Of a stretch of DNA of 64,000 bases, positions 43,734 through 53,159 are shown piece by piece. The first letter of the stretch is position 1; each line of letters starts with the position of its first letter. The notes under the pieces were generated by a model. It searched no databases. It worked only from the letters and a program-made list of their open reading frames with translations, and was not told where the DNA came from. This DNA comes from Girardinichthys multiradiatus (Eukaryota > Chordata > Actinopteri > Cyprinodontiformes > Goodeidae). The position numbers were made by a program, and so were the translations under genes. The DNA is taken from assembly GCF_021462225.1 (NCBI RefSeq), contig NC_061812.1, positions 53,499,848 through 53,563,847 on the forward strand. Direction: 5' to 3'.

Positions 43734-46574
43734 TCAGCGTGGTTTCCGGGCTTTGTTAACCAGGCTGGTGGCAGATGGGAAAAAACTGTTCTTGTGGCGT
43801 GAGGTTTTGGTCCGGATGGACCGCAGCCTCCTGCCAGAGGGGAGAGTCTCAAAGAGTCTGTGACCGGGGTGGGAGGGATCAGCCAGAATCTTCCCTGCCC
43901 GCTTCAGGGTCCTGGAGGTGTACAGTTCCTGGAGCGACAGTAGACTGCAGCCAATCACCTTCTCAGCAGACCGAATGACACGCTGCAGCCTGCCCTTATC
44001 CTTGGCTGTAGCAGCGGCGTACCAGATGGTGATGGAGGAGGTGAGGATGGACTCAATGATGGCTGTGTAGAAGTGCACCATCATAGTCTTTGGCAGGTTG
44101 AATTTCTTCAGCTGCCACAGGAAGAACATCCTCTGCTGGGCTTTCTTGATGAGGGAGCTGATGTTTGGCTCCCACTTGAGATCCTGGGAGATGATGGTTC
44201 CCAGGAAGCGGAAAGATTCCACAGTGTCAATTGTGGAATCACAGAGGGTGATGGGGGCAGGTGGGGCTGGGTTCTGCCTGAAGTTCACAACCATCTCCAC
44301 TGTCTTTAGAGCGTTGAGCTCAAGGTTGTTCTGGCTGCACCAGTCCAACAGATGGTCCACCTCCCATCTGTACGCAGACTCATCACCATCAGAGATGAGT
44401 CCGATCAGGGTGGTGTCGTCCGCAAACTTCAGAAGCTTGACAAACTGGTGACTGGAGGTGCAGCTGTTGGTGTACAGGGAGAAGAGCAGAGGAGAGAGAA
44501 CACAGCCTTGGGGGGAACCGGTGCTGATGGTCAGGGAGTCAGAGACGTGCTTCCCCAGCCTCATGCGCTGCTTCCTGTCAGACAGGAAGTCAGTGATCCA
44601 CCTGCAGGTGGAGTCGGGCACACTCAGCTGGGAGAGCTTCTCCTGTAGCAGAACTGGGACGATGGTGTTGAAGGCAGAGCTGAAATCCACAAACAGGATC
44701 CTGGCGTAGGTTCCTGTGGAGTCCAGGTGCCGGAGGATGAAGTGAAGGGCTAGGTTGACTGCATCATCTACAAACCTGTTGGCTCTGTAGGCAAACTGCA
44801 GGGGGTCAAGGAGGGGGTCGGTGATGTCTTTTAGGTGTGAGAGCACAAGGCGCTCAAAGGACTTCATCACCACAGAGGTCAGGGCGACGGGTCTGAAGTC
44901 ATTAAGCCCTGTGGTCCTTGGCTTCTTGGGAACAGGGACGATGGTGGAGGACTTGAAGCAGGCTGGCACATGACATGTCTCCAGTGAGGTGTTAAAAATG
45001 TCTGTGAAGACTGGAGACAGCTGATCAGCGCAGTGCTTCAGGCTGGCTGGTGAGACAGAATCCGGTCCAGCAGCTTTCCGGGGGTTCTGTCTCCTGAAGA
45101 GTTTGTTGACGTCCCTCTCCTGGATGGAAAGAGCCGTCCTCGGCGTGGGTAGGGGGCTGGTGGGGGGGAACTTCAGGGTGGGGGTTGGAGGTGCCAAGGC
45201 CCCTCTTGAGGTTGGAGAGATGGGGGTGGTGGATTGTGGCTGCAGCTGTTGGGGGGCGTCGTGGGAGATGGTTGCAGGACTGTCCCTTTGTCTTTCAAAG
45301 CGGCAGTAGAACTCGTTCAGGTCGTTGGCGAGGCGTCGGTCGTTGATGGAGTGGGGGGCTTTCGGCTTGTAGTTGGTGATTTGCTTGAGCCCTTTCCAGA
45401 CAGACGCAGAGTCGTTGGCTGAGAACTGGTTTTGGAGCTTCTCAGAGTACAGTCGTTTGGCTTCTTTCACTGCCTTGCCAAACTTGTACTTAGCCTCTCT
45501 GTATATGTCTTTGTCTCCACTCCTGAAGGCCTCTTCCTTATCCAGTCTTAACCTTCTGAGTTTAGCTGTGAACCAGGGTTTGTCGTTGTTGTAACTCACC
45601 CTGGTGTATGATGGTACACAGCTGTCCTCACAGAAGCTGATGTAGGAAGTCACAGCCTCTGTGTACTCGTCCAGACTGTTGGTAGTAGTCCTAAACACAT
45701 CCCAGTCTGTACAGCCTAAACACGCCTGGAGATTCTCCACAGCCTCACTGCTCCACTTCCTTGTCGTCCTCACAACAGGTTTGCAGAGCTTTAGTTTCTG
45801 CCTGTATGCAGGAATCAGGTGGACCATGATGTGGTCGGATTGGCCCAGTGCAGCACGTGGGACGGCGTGATAAGCGTCTCTGATGGTGGTGTAACAGTGA
45901 TCCAGAATGTTGTCCTCTCTGGTCGGACATTTTATAAACTGTCTGTATTTGGGGAGTTCGTGGGTGAGATTACCTTTGTGAAAGTCGCCAACGACGATAA
46001 CTAAGGAGTCCGGGTTGGTCCGCTCCACACTCAGTATCTGGTCGGCGAGCATGCGCTGTGCGACCTGCACGTTAGCTTGCGGCGGGATGTAAACACCGAC
46101 CAGGATGAACGAAGCGAACTCACGGGGGGAATAGAAAGGCTTACAGTTTAAGATGAAGGCTTCCAGGTCTGGAGAACAGTGCTGCTGAATCACTGTCACG
46201 TCGTTGCACCAACCACTGTTGAGGTAAAAACAGATTCCTCCACCTTTCGCTTTGCCGGAGAGTTCCGTGTCTCTGTCCGCTCTGTAGAGCTGGAATCCTG
46301 CCAGCTGCAGCGCAGAGTCCGGTATTAATCCACACAGCCACGTCTCCGTGAAGCACAAAACTGCCGATGAATAAAAGTCCCTGTTTTTCCCCAACAACAG
46401 CTGTAGTTCCTCCATTTTGTTGGGAAGTGAGCGCACGTTAGAGAGAAATATTCCAGGTAACGGTGTTCGTAGTCCACGCTGGCGAAGACGTACCAGCACC
46501 CCAGCCCGTTTCCCTCTCTTCCGGCGTTTCACCGCGTGAACAAAGGTGAGCGCACCTTTGACCAGAATGTCCAA
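43734..46574 (-). CDS. CR1-like LINE polyprotein: APE endonuclease + reverse transcriptase
   Basis: A single 946-residue frame. The endonuclease covers roughly residues 42-255: [16 protein letters not shown] (74-80), [12 protein letters not shown] (196-199) and SDH (246-248). The reverse transcriptase starts near 485 (VNKLFRR...AAGPDSVSP) and shows [29 protein letters not shown] (627-635), STGSPQG (684-690) and the catalytic FADD (717-720). The carboxy-terminal region has FRFLGTIIS and a terminal [20 protein letters not shown]. It would nick DNA and prime reverse transcription of its own RNA. The usual GDFN endonuclease motif has His in place of the catalytic Asn, so integration activity is doubtful although the frame is open. 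It is the longest intact reading frame in the window. Confidence 0.92.
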   Translation of the reverse strand: MDILVKGALTFVHAVKRRKRGKRAGVLVRLRQRGLRTPLPGIFLSNVRSLPNKMEELQLLLGKNRDFYSSAVLCFTETWLCGLIPDSALQLAGFQLYRADRDTELSGKAKGGGICFYLNSGWCNDVTVIQQHCSPDLEAFILNCKPFYSPREFASFILVGVYIPPQANVQVAQRMLADQILSVERTNPDSLVIVVGDFHKGNLTHELPKYRQFIKCPTREDNILDHCYTTIRDAYHAVPRAALGQSDHIMVHLIPAYRQKLKLCKPVVRTTRKWSSEAVENLQACLGCTDWDVFRTTTNSLDEYTEAVTSYISFCEDSCVPSYTRVSYNNDKPWFTAKLRRLRLDKEEAFRSGDKDIYREAKYKFGKAVKEAKRLYSEKLQNQFSANDSASVWKGLKQITNYKPKAPHSINDRRLANDLNEFYCRFERQRDSPATISHDAPQQLQPQSTTPISPTSRGALAPPTPTLKFPPTSPLPTPRTALSIQERDVNKLFRRQNPRKAAGPDSVSPASLKHCADQLSPVFTDIFNTSLETCHVPACFKSSTIVPVPKKPRTTGLNDFRPVALTSVVMKSFERLVLSHLKDITDPLLDPLQFAYRANRFVDDAVNLALHFILRHLDSTGTYARILFVDFSSAFNTIVPVLLQEKLSQLSVPDSTCRWITDFLSDRKQRMRLGKHVSDSLTISTGSPQGCVLSPLLFSLYTNSCTSSHQFVKLLKFADDTTLIGLISDGDESAYRWEVDHLLDWCSQNNLELNALKTVEMVVNFRQNPAPPAPITLCDSTIDTVESFRFLGTIISQDLKWEPNISSLIKKAQQRMFFLWQLKKFNLPKTMMVHFYTAIIESILTSSITIWYAAATAKDKGRLQRVIRSAEKVIGCSLLSLQELYTSRTLKRAGKILADPSHPGHRLFETLPSGRRLRSIRTKTSRHKNSFFPSATSLVNKARKPR

Positions 46575-46755
46575 AGGTTCCAGAGCAGTAGGCAGAAAAG
46601 TGGGAAATAACTCCTAGTAGCCCTGATGTTCATGAGTTCTTCTCTGGTGAGAGAGCTCCGGGTACCATCACAGAAGACCGTTTTAAAGCAAAAAACAAAA
46701 CAAAACAATGCGCACCAACACGCCGAGGCGACCATCTGCGGCGCCATCTTGTTTG

Positions 46756-47190
46756 TAGATGGCACTAACTTAGTTGTCTAACAGGAAGGTAGGTGATCCA
46801 TATTAGAGAACACTAACATTTATTTGAAGCTAAGAACAGCATTGAATGTTTTAGTTTTGTTTTCGCATTTTTAAAATTTTATTTTGAATTTGGATTTTAG
46901 GTTATTTCAAAATTCTTTCTCTTCTTCTTTCTTTCCCTTTTTGTGTGTGTTTGCTTGATTACTCCTATTAAAGCATTGACTTGGGTAAGCCACAGTTTGA
47001 ACAGTCAAACCTGTGTGCCCATTTTAAGCAAACCCATACACCTGGAAGATACATATATGAATCAGACAGCTGGCTGAACAGCTAAGCTTGTTCTGTGCTG
47101 CTAATTAATTTAGTAATCATTGGTCACTGAACAACTCAGTCTGTTGCGTTGCTGCTAATTTCTTTAGTGGTGGTTCATAGATAAACAATT
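46756..47190. other. Retroelement internal region, no gene recognised
   Basis: AT-rich continuation of the LTR element's leader between the nested LINE and the gag-like frame. Confidence 0.45.
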
Positions 47191-47900
47191 ATGTGTGTTT
47201 GCATTGTGCATTTTGGGCCAAAGATGGAGGGAACATCCCAGACTGCAGCTGGAGATGTGTGTATGGTGGAGGACCCCATAGGAATGCAGGCACAAGAGGT
47301 GATTGGGTCATTGATTCTGTTGTCCCCAGAGGAGCGTAAAGGTCTCAATGGTTATGGCATTGAGCAATGTGAAGCCAGGATTCAGGAGTTGCTCCAAGTC
47401 ATTAAAAACCCACCAAAGGACAGAGTATTACCGGCGCTTGAGAGCTGTTTACTTCCAAGGATGCAATGCGCCCGGCATTGAGGAGGAACATGCTTTTAAA
47501 TCCCTGTTCCTTCACAACCTTCATGAAAGTGTGTGATACGATGTTACTATGTATTGTAGAACCAAGACCATGAGCATGCAAGAGATCCGCAAATATGCTC
47601 AGATGGCGTGGGAAACACGTGCTCGCCCGACCAAGGGACCAGAGGGCGAGGCTAGGGTTTTACGGATACATGCAGAAAGGAAAAGTCTTGCGTTGGAAGA
47701 TCAGGAAATGCCTTCAACCAGAACCCATGTGAAGAACAGGTTCAGGGAACAACATAGGATTGGTCAGCTGGACTGGGGGGTGGTGCTGAACACCAACCAC
47801 AGTCAAAGTTGCCGGACCACTTCCGGTCGAAAAGACGACCTGACCATCACGTGAAGCCAAAAGGTAAACCTGATGGAAAAGGGTGGAACCGACACGCAGA
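47191..47900 (+). pseudogene. gag-like remnant of ERV-like element
   Basis: Broken frames encode an alpha-helical stretch (LSPEERKGLNGYGIEQCEAR) followed, after a frameshift near 47420, by YYRRLRAVYFQG and FKSLFLHNLH. This resembles the capsid region of teleost retroelement Gag proteins. A stop near 47535 and another shift separate it from SMQEIRKYAQMAWE. No zinc knuckle is visible. The assignment is by pattern only, with position after the left LTR as support. Confidence 0.5.
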
Positions 47901-48048
47901 AAGGATTATGGGGAAAGAGATGGAGGAGGCCTTACGTAAGATGGTGACAGAAGCGGTGCATCAGGCCACCACGCCCCCACAACCCTTGAAACACGAAGCC
48001 GACCCTCCAGTTAAACCAGACCCAAACTTCCCGTCAGCATGACTAGGC

Positions 48049-48552
48049 GTGGACCCAGTCTCCACAGCCATCAGAGTCTACCTGATCGGATGGGGAGACA
48101 AACCTGGGAAACTCCAAGTACCCCTTGGGACCTCCCCAGGAGAAACACCACAAACCATCTTTCCAAGGTTCTCAGGTAAACTGAACCAAAATGGACATGC
48201 ACATCGTCTATACTGTCTGATCATGATAGGGGGACGTTTCCAACTGAGTTTCTATTCTAAAATAGGATCAGAGATCAACCTGATGTGCTCAATCATGTTT
48301 GAGGAGGTGAGTAGAGCCATGCTCTCTTTCAATGAACCATTTCAGGCCGACGCTTGTGATGTAAGCATCACCAGCCGCACCCAAAACCAATCATGCATCA
48401 CTAGTTGGGTGGAGCTGGACATCACACTCGAAGACATGACTCTGGTGCACCACCTCTATATGTGCACATTAAACAAAAAGCTTTTTCTTGGTGGCCAGGA
48501 CCTGCTGGACAGGCTGGCCCCGCTCATTGACTGCCACCAGGACCAACTCTGA
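48049..48552 (+). pseudogene. Protease-like remnant of ERV-like element
   Basis: This frame contains MIGGRFQLSFYSKIGSEINL, which has the shape of a retroviral-type aspartic protease active site but lacks the catalytic Asp-Thr-Gly (it reads SKIGSE). It ends at TGA 48550-48552. If correct, the protease is dead. An alternative is an unrelated Gag-Pol linker. Confidence 0.4.
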
Positions 48553-48564
48553 GTCCAGGCGGAG

Positions 48565-49500
48565 GTGCAAACACCACTGGGTGCAAGCAGCAAACCATCC
48601 TTGGTGACAAACCAGGTTGCCAGCTTAGAGGAGCCCAAAGAACCTCTCAGGCCAATGTCGGTGCCAGACATGGGCACCTCTGTGACACAGCTGCACCCAG
48701 ATACCCAGAAAACTCCTCCCAGATGCAGTCATGCATCCTTTCTTTGCTCTTTAAAGAACCCAGGTGTGAAAACTTGCAACCCCAAAGTGGTGGAAGGTGT
48801 ACACCTGGAAACCATGATCATACAAGAAGTGCTTCTAAGGAAATTATCAACTGGTAGAGAGCTGTATGACCGCGTGTGCCAAAAAGACCCCCTTTTAACT
48901 GAGGCACAACACAGCTACACACTCCTTTTAGCAGACGGGCTCTGCCCTCTCCTCAAGACAGCCAGAGTGTGCACCGCCAGTGTGCAGATTGGCATCAAAC
49001 AGCTCTCCCATGCTGTGGACATTGTTCCAACAGACCAAAGAGGGGTCACATTATCCTACGCCCATTACTGTCCTGTAGGGGGCTATAGGAGCTATAAAGC
49101 CACACTCCACACCCTCCTACAGATGGCGCACTGGCCTCCAACGTCTCACGACACCCAGGTCTACATCAAAGGATGTTTAACCTGCCGCCAGTTTCAGCCA
49201 TCCCAGCCAATCGGTCAACCTCCGCTTCAGCGAAGGGGGGTTACATTACCTTGGTTCCACCTTCAGACCAACTGAGTCGAACCAGCTCCAAAATTAACAG
49301 GAGGTAATAAATTCTTCCTAACTGTGACATGCAGCTTCATTAAGTGGGTTGGATGCTTGTCAGAAAAGGTTGACACCATCATCCCAGCTGCTGCGCTTTT
49401 GCTGAACCAGATGAAGTTCTACATCGAACTCTCCTCCCCAAGAACAGAGCTTGTCTCCATGTCCGGGAAAGGAGAGACCAGTGCGTAGGACTAGTTAAAT
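48565..49500 (+). pseudogene. Integrase-like remnant of ERV-like element
   Basis: After a linker, this has a putative RNase-H tail/integrase zinc-binding region: AHYCPVGGYRSY, TLLQMAHWPPTSHD and CLTCRQFQPS, giving His and C-x-x-C ligands. Past a TGA at 49273-49275, FFLTVTCSFIKWVGC resembles the start of the integrase core. The reverse transcriptase expected between protease and integrase is not seen; at most about 200 bp separate the two. This suggests an internal deletion. Confidence 0.5.
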
Positions 49501-50294
49501 AGGTGCATGTTTCATGAACTCACACTAACATGCACTAATCGCTAACAACTTTCTTCAACAGAAACAGTTAAACATATAACTACCTTCTAGGACACAGTAT
49601 TAAACTGTAAGTTGGCACGATATTTTTCCATAACACTGCATGCACAGCAGACCTCACAAAAGTGATTAAGAATGATGTAATGGACACCCACATTGCCAGA
49701 GATTTCATGCAAAATCTTATTAAAGGAGGTTGGTTCATCTGTAGACAGTCCCACCGAGGCACAGAGACCCATTGGCCTAGTTCTGCTGAACTTAGTAGAG
49801 AAATCCTAAGTCCACCAGAGCAGACACCTTGCAACCTCAACAAACACACCTGGCTTATAGCCAATGTACTTCAATCCATTTATTCTTTTTCTCCCTCTTT
49901 TCACATCTAGATAGTTTAGAGACAGGAGTCATATTAAAACCCATCATCATTTGGAAGAGCTAATGGTTTAAGCCTAAACCTGCTTTAAACATTCGTTTTT
50001 TTTAGATTATACACCACATACCGGCAGGTTAAGCGTTTACAGGCCAGGATTGATTCCCTCACATTCATTCCCCCACGGTTCATAGCACCGCCTTTGCCAA
50101 TGACACAGCCAGGTTCCAATGCCTGATAGAAGTTGGTCGGACGAATAAGCTATGAACCATGATTTTGTTTTTGTTTGTTTTTTGTTTTGCTTTATATATA
50201 TATATACACATATATATGGTATCTTTTATTGTTGTTTCATTTTGTCTCAGGGTTACCAAAGCTGATGACCAAAGAATGTAATGATGATATGAAT
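49501..50294. other. Retroelement 3' internal region, no gene recognised
   Basis: AT-rich region with a TA-rich simple repeat near 50196-50218. No envelope-like frame with a signal peptide and fusion-type segment is seen. Confidence 0.4.
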
Positions 50295-50450
50295 GTCAGT
50301 CAGTCAGTCAGTCATTTTCTACCGCTTATTCCATAGTGGGTCATGGGGGAGCTGGTGCCTATCTCCAGCAGTCTAGGGCGAGAGGCGGGGTACACCCTGG
50401 ACAGGTCGCCAGTCCATCGCAGGGCAACACACAAACAACCATGTACACTC
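50295..50450 (+). repeat. Common teleost interspersed repeat, copy 2
   Basis: (GTCA)n at 50295-50314 leads into 'ctaccgcttattcc', 'gagaggcggggtacaccctg' and 'ggtcgccagtccatcgcagg'. It is the same family as 6794-7090, better conserved but 3'-truncated. Confidence 0.7.
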
Positions 50451-50670
50451 ATTCATGTATTGTCCTGTATTTTCTCATTGAACAACGTAGAAAGGTATGA
50501 GTTAGTCAGAGTTTAGTCCTGCCGAGGCTAACTTCTATCCTGCCCAGTCATAGGTTTTGAGGAACACAGAGACAGTTTGTTTGTTCTGCTTCGCCACAGA
50601 TCACTGATTGGTCAGCAAAGGACAGAATGGTCTCAGTAGCTTCAAAGACTGTGATTCATTTCACCCTTTG

Positions 50671-50684
50671 AACCTAGGGGGTAA
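50671..50684 (+). promoter_or_regulatory. Polypurine-like tract before right LTR
   Basis: aacctagggggtaa lies immediately before the point where the right LTR aligns with the left one. It is a plausible but weak plus-strand primer site. Confidence 0.5.
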
Positions 50685-52155
50685 TTTTGGAAAACTTGTT
50701 TGCTGAATATTGGCCCATTTGCACATTGCTGGACGCCACCAGGCCTCCTGGCATTTTCGGCCATTTTGTATCCAGGACATTGCGACTGATATGACGGGGC
50801 GCCCCTGTCTGACGTCACAGGACGCTATATAGGAAGGCGCCCATTTTGACCATTTGCTTTTCAGCTGGAGACCGTGACACGGTTACCAACATCTGAAGCA
50901 TCACCTGGAGAAGAGTCCCGAGTGGATTTCATTTATTCTCTCGTTGAACAAGGAACAATTCCTAACTGAGGTTTCTGGAATGAGAAGGCCAGAAATTTCA
51001 CTTTGCCGATCGAAGACGTGAGCTTAACACGTAACTAAGAACACGGAGTTTCAAGGAGACGAATCGCCACCTTGTTTTGTCCTAGTCGACTTTGATGGTC
51101 AGATCATATTTTCCCTTTCGCCAAGGAGGCCAGAGAACGAAGATTGACCGCTTTTCCTGAAGTTAACTATGGACGCACAGTAACTTCCAACTTCCACCCC
51201 ATTTTCTCTCAACCCCGCAGAAGGGAGACAGCGACAAGTAAAACCCATCCTTTATTTTATTTCTTTCTTAGAAAGCCTGGGCAGGTCACAGGAGGTTTTA
51301 GTGCGATGAGATACGCTATTTAATCTAATGTGTTCTGAATGATATTTGCATGTAACCTTTTATTGAAACTTTGATGTGCCGTGTTGATGTCTGGAGGCCG
51401 CTGCGCTCTCCAGCTTTGTGTGTGTTTTGTGGGGTTATTGAACACCTGAGAGGTGCGCTGTGAGACTGGACTGTTAAAATAACCTCATGGTGAAATTCCC
51501 CATTTTCTTTGTCTTCAACCTTACTGCTTGCTAGCTTGCCGCCAAAGGTTTTATAACTCTTTGTCTGCTCAAGAGTTGGGGGATGTTTTATGGCTGAGTA
51601 TAAGTGAGTTACAGTTGGAGCTGCGCCCCACCTCCACTCACCATCACAACCACATCCCTTTGTCATATTATCATTTTTGCCATAACTGCTGGTTGACTCC
51701 ACACTGCTGTTTTGCTTTATTTTTGTTTAGTTAGATATTTTACCCCTTTTGTGTAGAACTTTGCATGTTTGAGTAGGTGAAGATTATTAAATCAGAAGAA
51801 CAGAGTGTATCAGGGCTGTGATTTAATAAATATTCACATAGATGGTAACAGAAGGCGTTCTGTGTTTATTTTGTGCAAGAGTGATTCGTCAGTCAAGATA
51901 AGGTTAAAAGTTCCACATGTTTTGGCAGAAACGGTCGATTAAATAATGACATCTCTGGTAATAGTTATCAATTATTACTGAGTATTTAACGGTTGTAATT
52001 ATCAGAGGCGTTGAGCCACAATTACAACAGCAGAAGACATCTCTGGTCTCGATTCATAAATGAGGATTTTGGTTAAGAAATTAATTTAGTCAAATTATGA
52101 TTTGTAATTATAATTATTGATAAAGATGAAATAATCAATAATCATAATTCTAACA
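50685..52155 (+). repeat. Right LTR (copy C) of the ERV-like element
   Basis: 1471 bp, aligning to copies A and B. The start has decayed to ttttgg from TGTTGG; the end is TCTAACA. CRE-like TGACGTCA is at 50810-50817 and TATATA at 50826-50831; aataaatattcacatag lies near 51825. Confidence 0.8.
50810..50831 (+). promoter_or_regulatory. LTR promoter: CRE-like site and TATA box (right LTR)
   Basis: Same TGACGTCA plus TATATA arrangement and spacing as in the left LTR. Confidence 0.55.
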
Positions 52156-52487
52156 CAGCCATGATGCAATTTGTAGACATAAATAATATAAATAATACAT
52201 TGTACTTGCAGTACTGTAAATTATCTTTACATAGAAAAATACTATGAGTTCAGTGACAGAAGTCTGTTGCAGTCAGTTGGAGGAGGTGGGCTATTCAAAG
52301 TTATTCAAATTAACAGCTTTTGTCACCACCCTGCTTTCAGGGAGAGAAAACAAGGAGTCTTTCAGGACTGATTTCTCAGAAAAGTAGTCTGGCAAGTGCA
52401 GACATTTAGATGGTCATATCTTCAATTCTTTTTCGATTTCCACAAGTTTGACATCATTGGAAAGCTTAGACTTCACTCTTTCAGGAT
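52156..52487. other. DNA-transposon 3' region, no gene
   Basis: The remaining right part of the host DNA transposon, between the LTR retroelement and the right inverted repeat. No coding frame is seen. Confidence 0.5.
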
Positions 52488-52517
52488 CTTGTTCCTGGTT
52501 TTGCCATGGCCAGTCAC
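52488..52517 (-). repeat. Right terminal inverted repeat
   Basis: Reverse complement matches 36468-36497 at 26 of 30 positions; ATAT follows at 52518-52521. Confidence 0.9.
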
Positions 52518-53159
52518 ATATAGTTAAACAGTACATGAGTGATTACGGACTTTGCGATTCATGGCGATCTCTTATCAGAGAGAATATACTTTCTTCTCAC
52601 ATGTCCATCACTCTTACTCTCGTCTGGATTATTTCTTAGTCAGCAGCTCATTGTTGACTGACATTTCAGACACTGAGATACACCCTATAGCTGTCAGCGA
52701 TCATGCTCCTGTCTCCTTAACTCTAGTAAATAAGAAAGAAAACCCACAAAGCAAAAACTGGAGGTTTAATACATCATTGCTTAAGGATGAAGAATTTATC
52801 AAATATTTTAAATAAGAGTTGACTTCATATTTGGAGTTTAATGACCTCCCGGGGACATCAGCATCTGTTCTCTGGGAGGCAGGGAAAGCAGTGATGAAAG
52901 GTAAAATAATTTCATTTTCATCACATAAGATAAAAAAAGAAAACAGATAATTCAGGAATTAGAAGAAACCATTAAACTGTTAGAAGCTTCCCAAAGCTTG
53001 ACCAAACTACGTGAAGCCAACCTAGAATTAAATGAAATTATTGACAAAAAAAACAAAACAATTCTTAGTGCAAAGAGTTTGAATAGAAAACTTTGAACAT
53101 GGCAATAAATCAGGTAGCTAACCAGCTAAAAATAAATAAATACCACTATATTTACTGTA
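52518..53159 (+). pseudogene. Tx1/L1-like LINE, endonuclease end and linker
   Basis: The Tx1 frame resumes with IVKQYMSDYGLCDSWRS, SRLDYFLVSSSLL and ISDHAPV-like VSDHAPVSLTL (the catalytic SDH), then the helical linker (SQSLTKLREANLELNEIIDK). Small frameshifts occur near 52620, 52815 and 52950. It is interrupted by a Tc1-like element at TA 53158-53159. Confidence 0.87.

Larger units (their letters stand above)
43398..46755 (-). mobile_element. CR1-like LINE, nearly full length
   Basis: A minus-strand LINE with a 3' tail of aatcag units at 43400-43428 (reading ttctgattctgatt on the element strand), a 3' UTR of about 300 bp, one uninterrupted 946-codon frame and a 5' region ending with a GGCGCCATCTTG-type sequence at about 46740-46752. 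An upstream frame at 46529-46765 contains SLTREELMNIR, a stretch seen in related fish elements. It is inserted in the LTR retroelement's internal region. No clear target duplication was found. Confidence 0.88.
41557..52155 (+). mobile_element. LTR retroelement (ERV-like), decayed, with nested LINE
   Basis: Two related direct repeats (41557-42733 and 50685-52155) flank an internal region with gag-, protease- and integrase-like remnants in the same orientation. A purine-rich tract precedes the right repeat. The flanking bases cagt (41553-41556) and cagc (52156-52159) agree at three of four positions. The internal region is split by a CR1-like LINE (43398-46755). Reverse transcriptase is not recognisable. 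A primer-binding site after the left LTR was not identified. It could be an endogenous retrovirus or a Gypsy-like element; the fragments are too decayed to decide. Confidence 0.72.
36468..52517 (+). mobile_element. 16-kb DNA transposon with 30-bp TIRs and ATAT duplication
   Basis: The left end gtgacgcgccacggg plus aaaaccaggaacaag (36468-36497) and the reverse complement of the right end (52488-52517) match at 26 of 30 positions without gaps. ATAT flanks both sides (36464-36467, 52518-52521). Removing the element and one ATAT restores the Tx1 reading frame. Inside are a multi-exon pseudogene (36844-39866), a CR1-like LINE (39867-41473) and an LTR retroelement (41557-52155), which itself contains another LINE. 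Without those nested insertions the transposon is about 3.9 kb. The superfamily is not certain; 4-bp AT-rich duplications occur in Sola-type elements, which is a comparison to test. Confidence 0.85.

Noticed and set aside
49501..50294. Envelope-like gene of the ERV-like element
   Set aside because: No signal peptide, cysteine pattern or membrane anchor was found in any frame.
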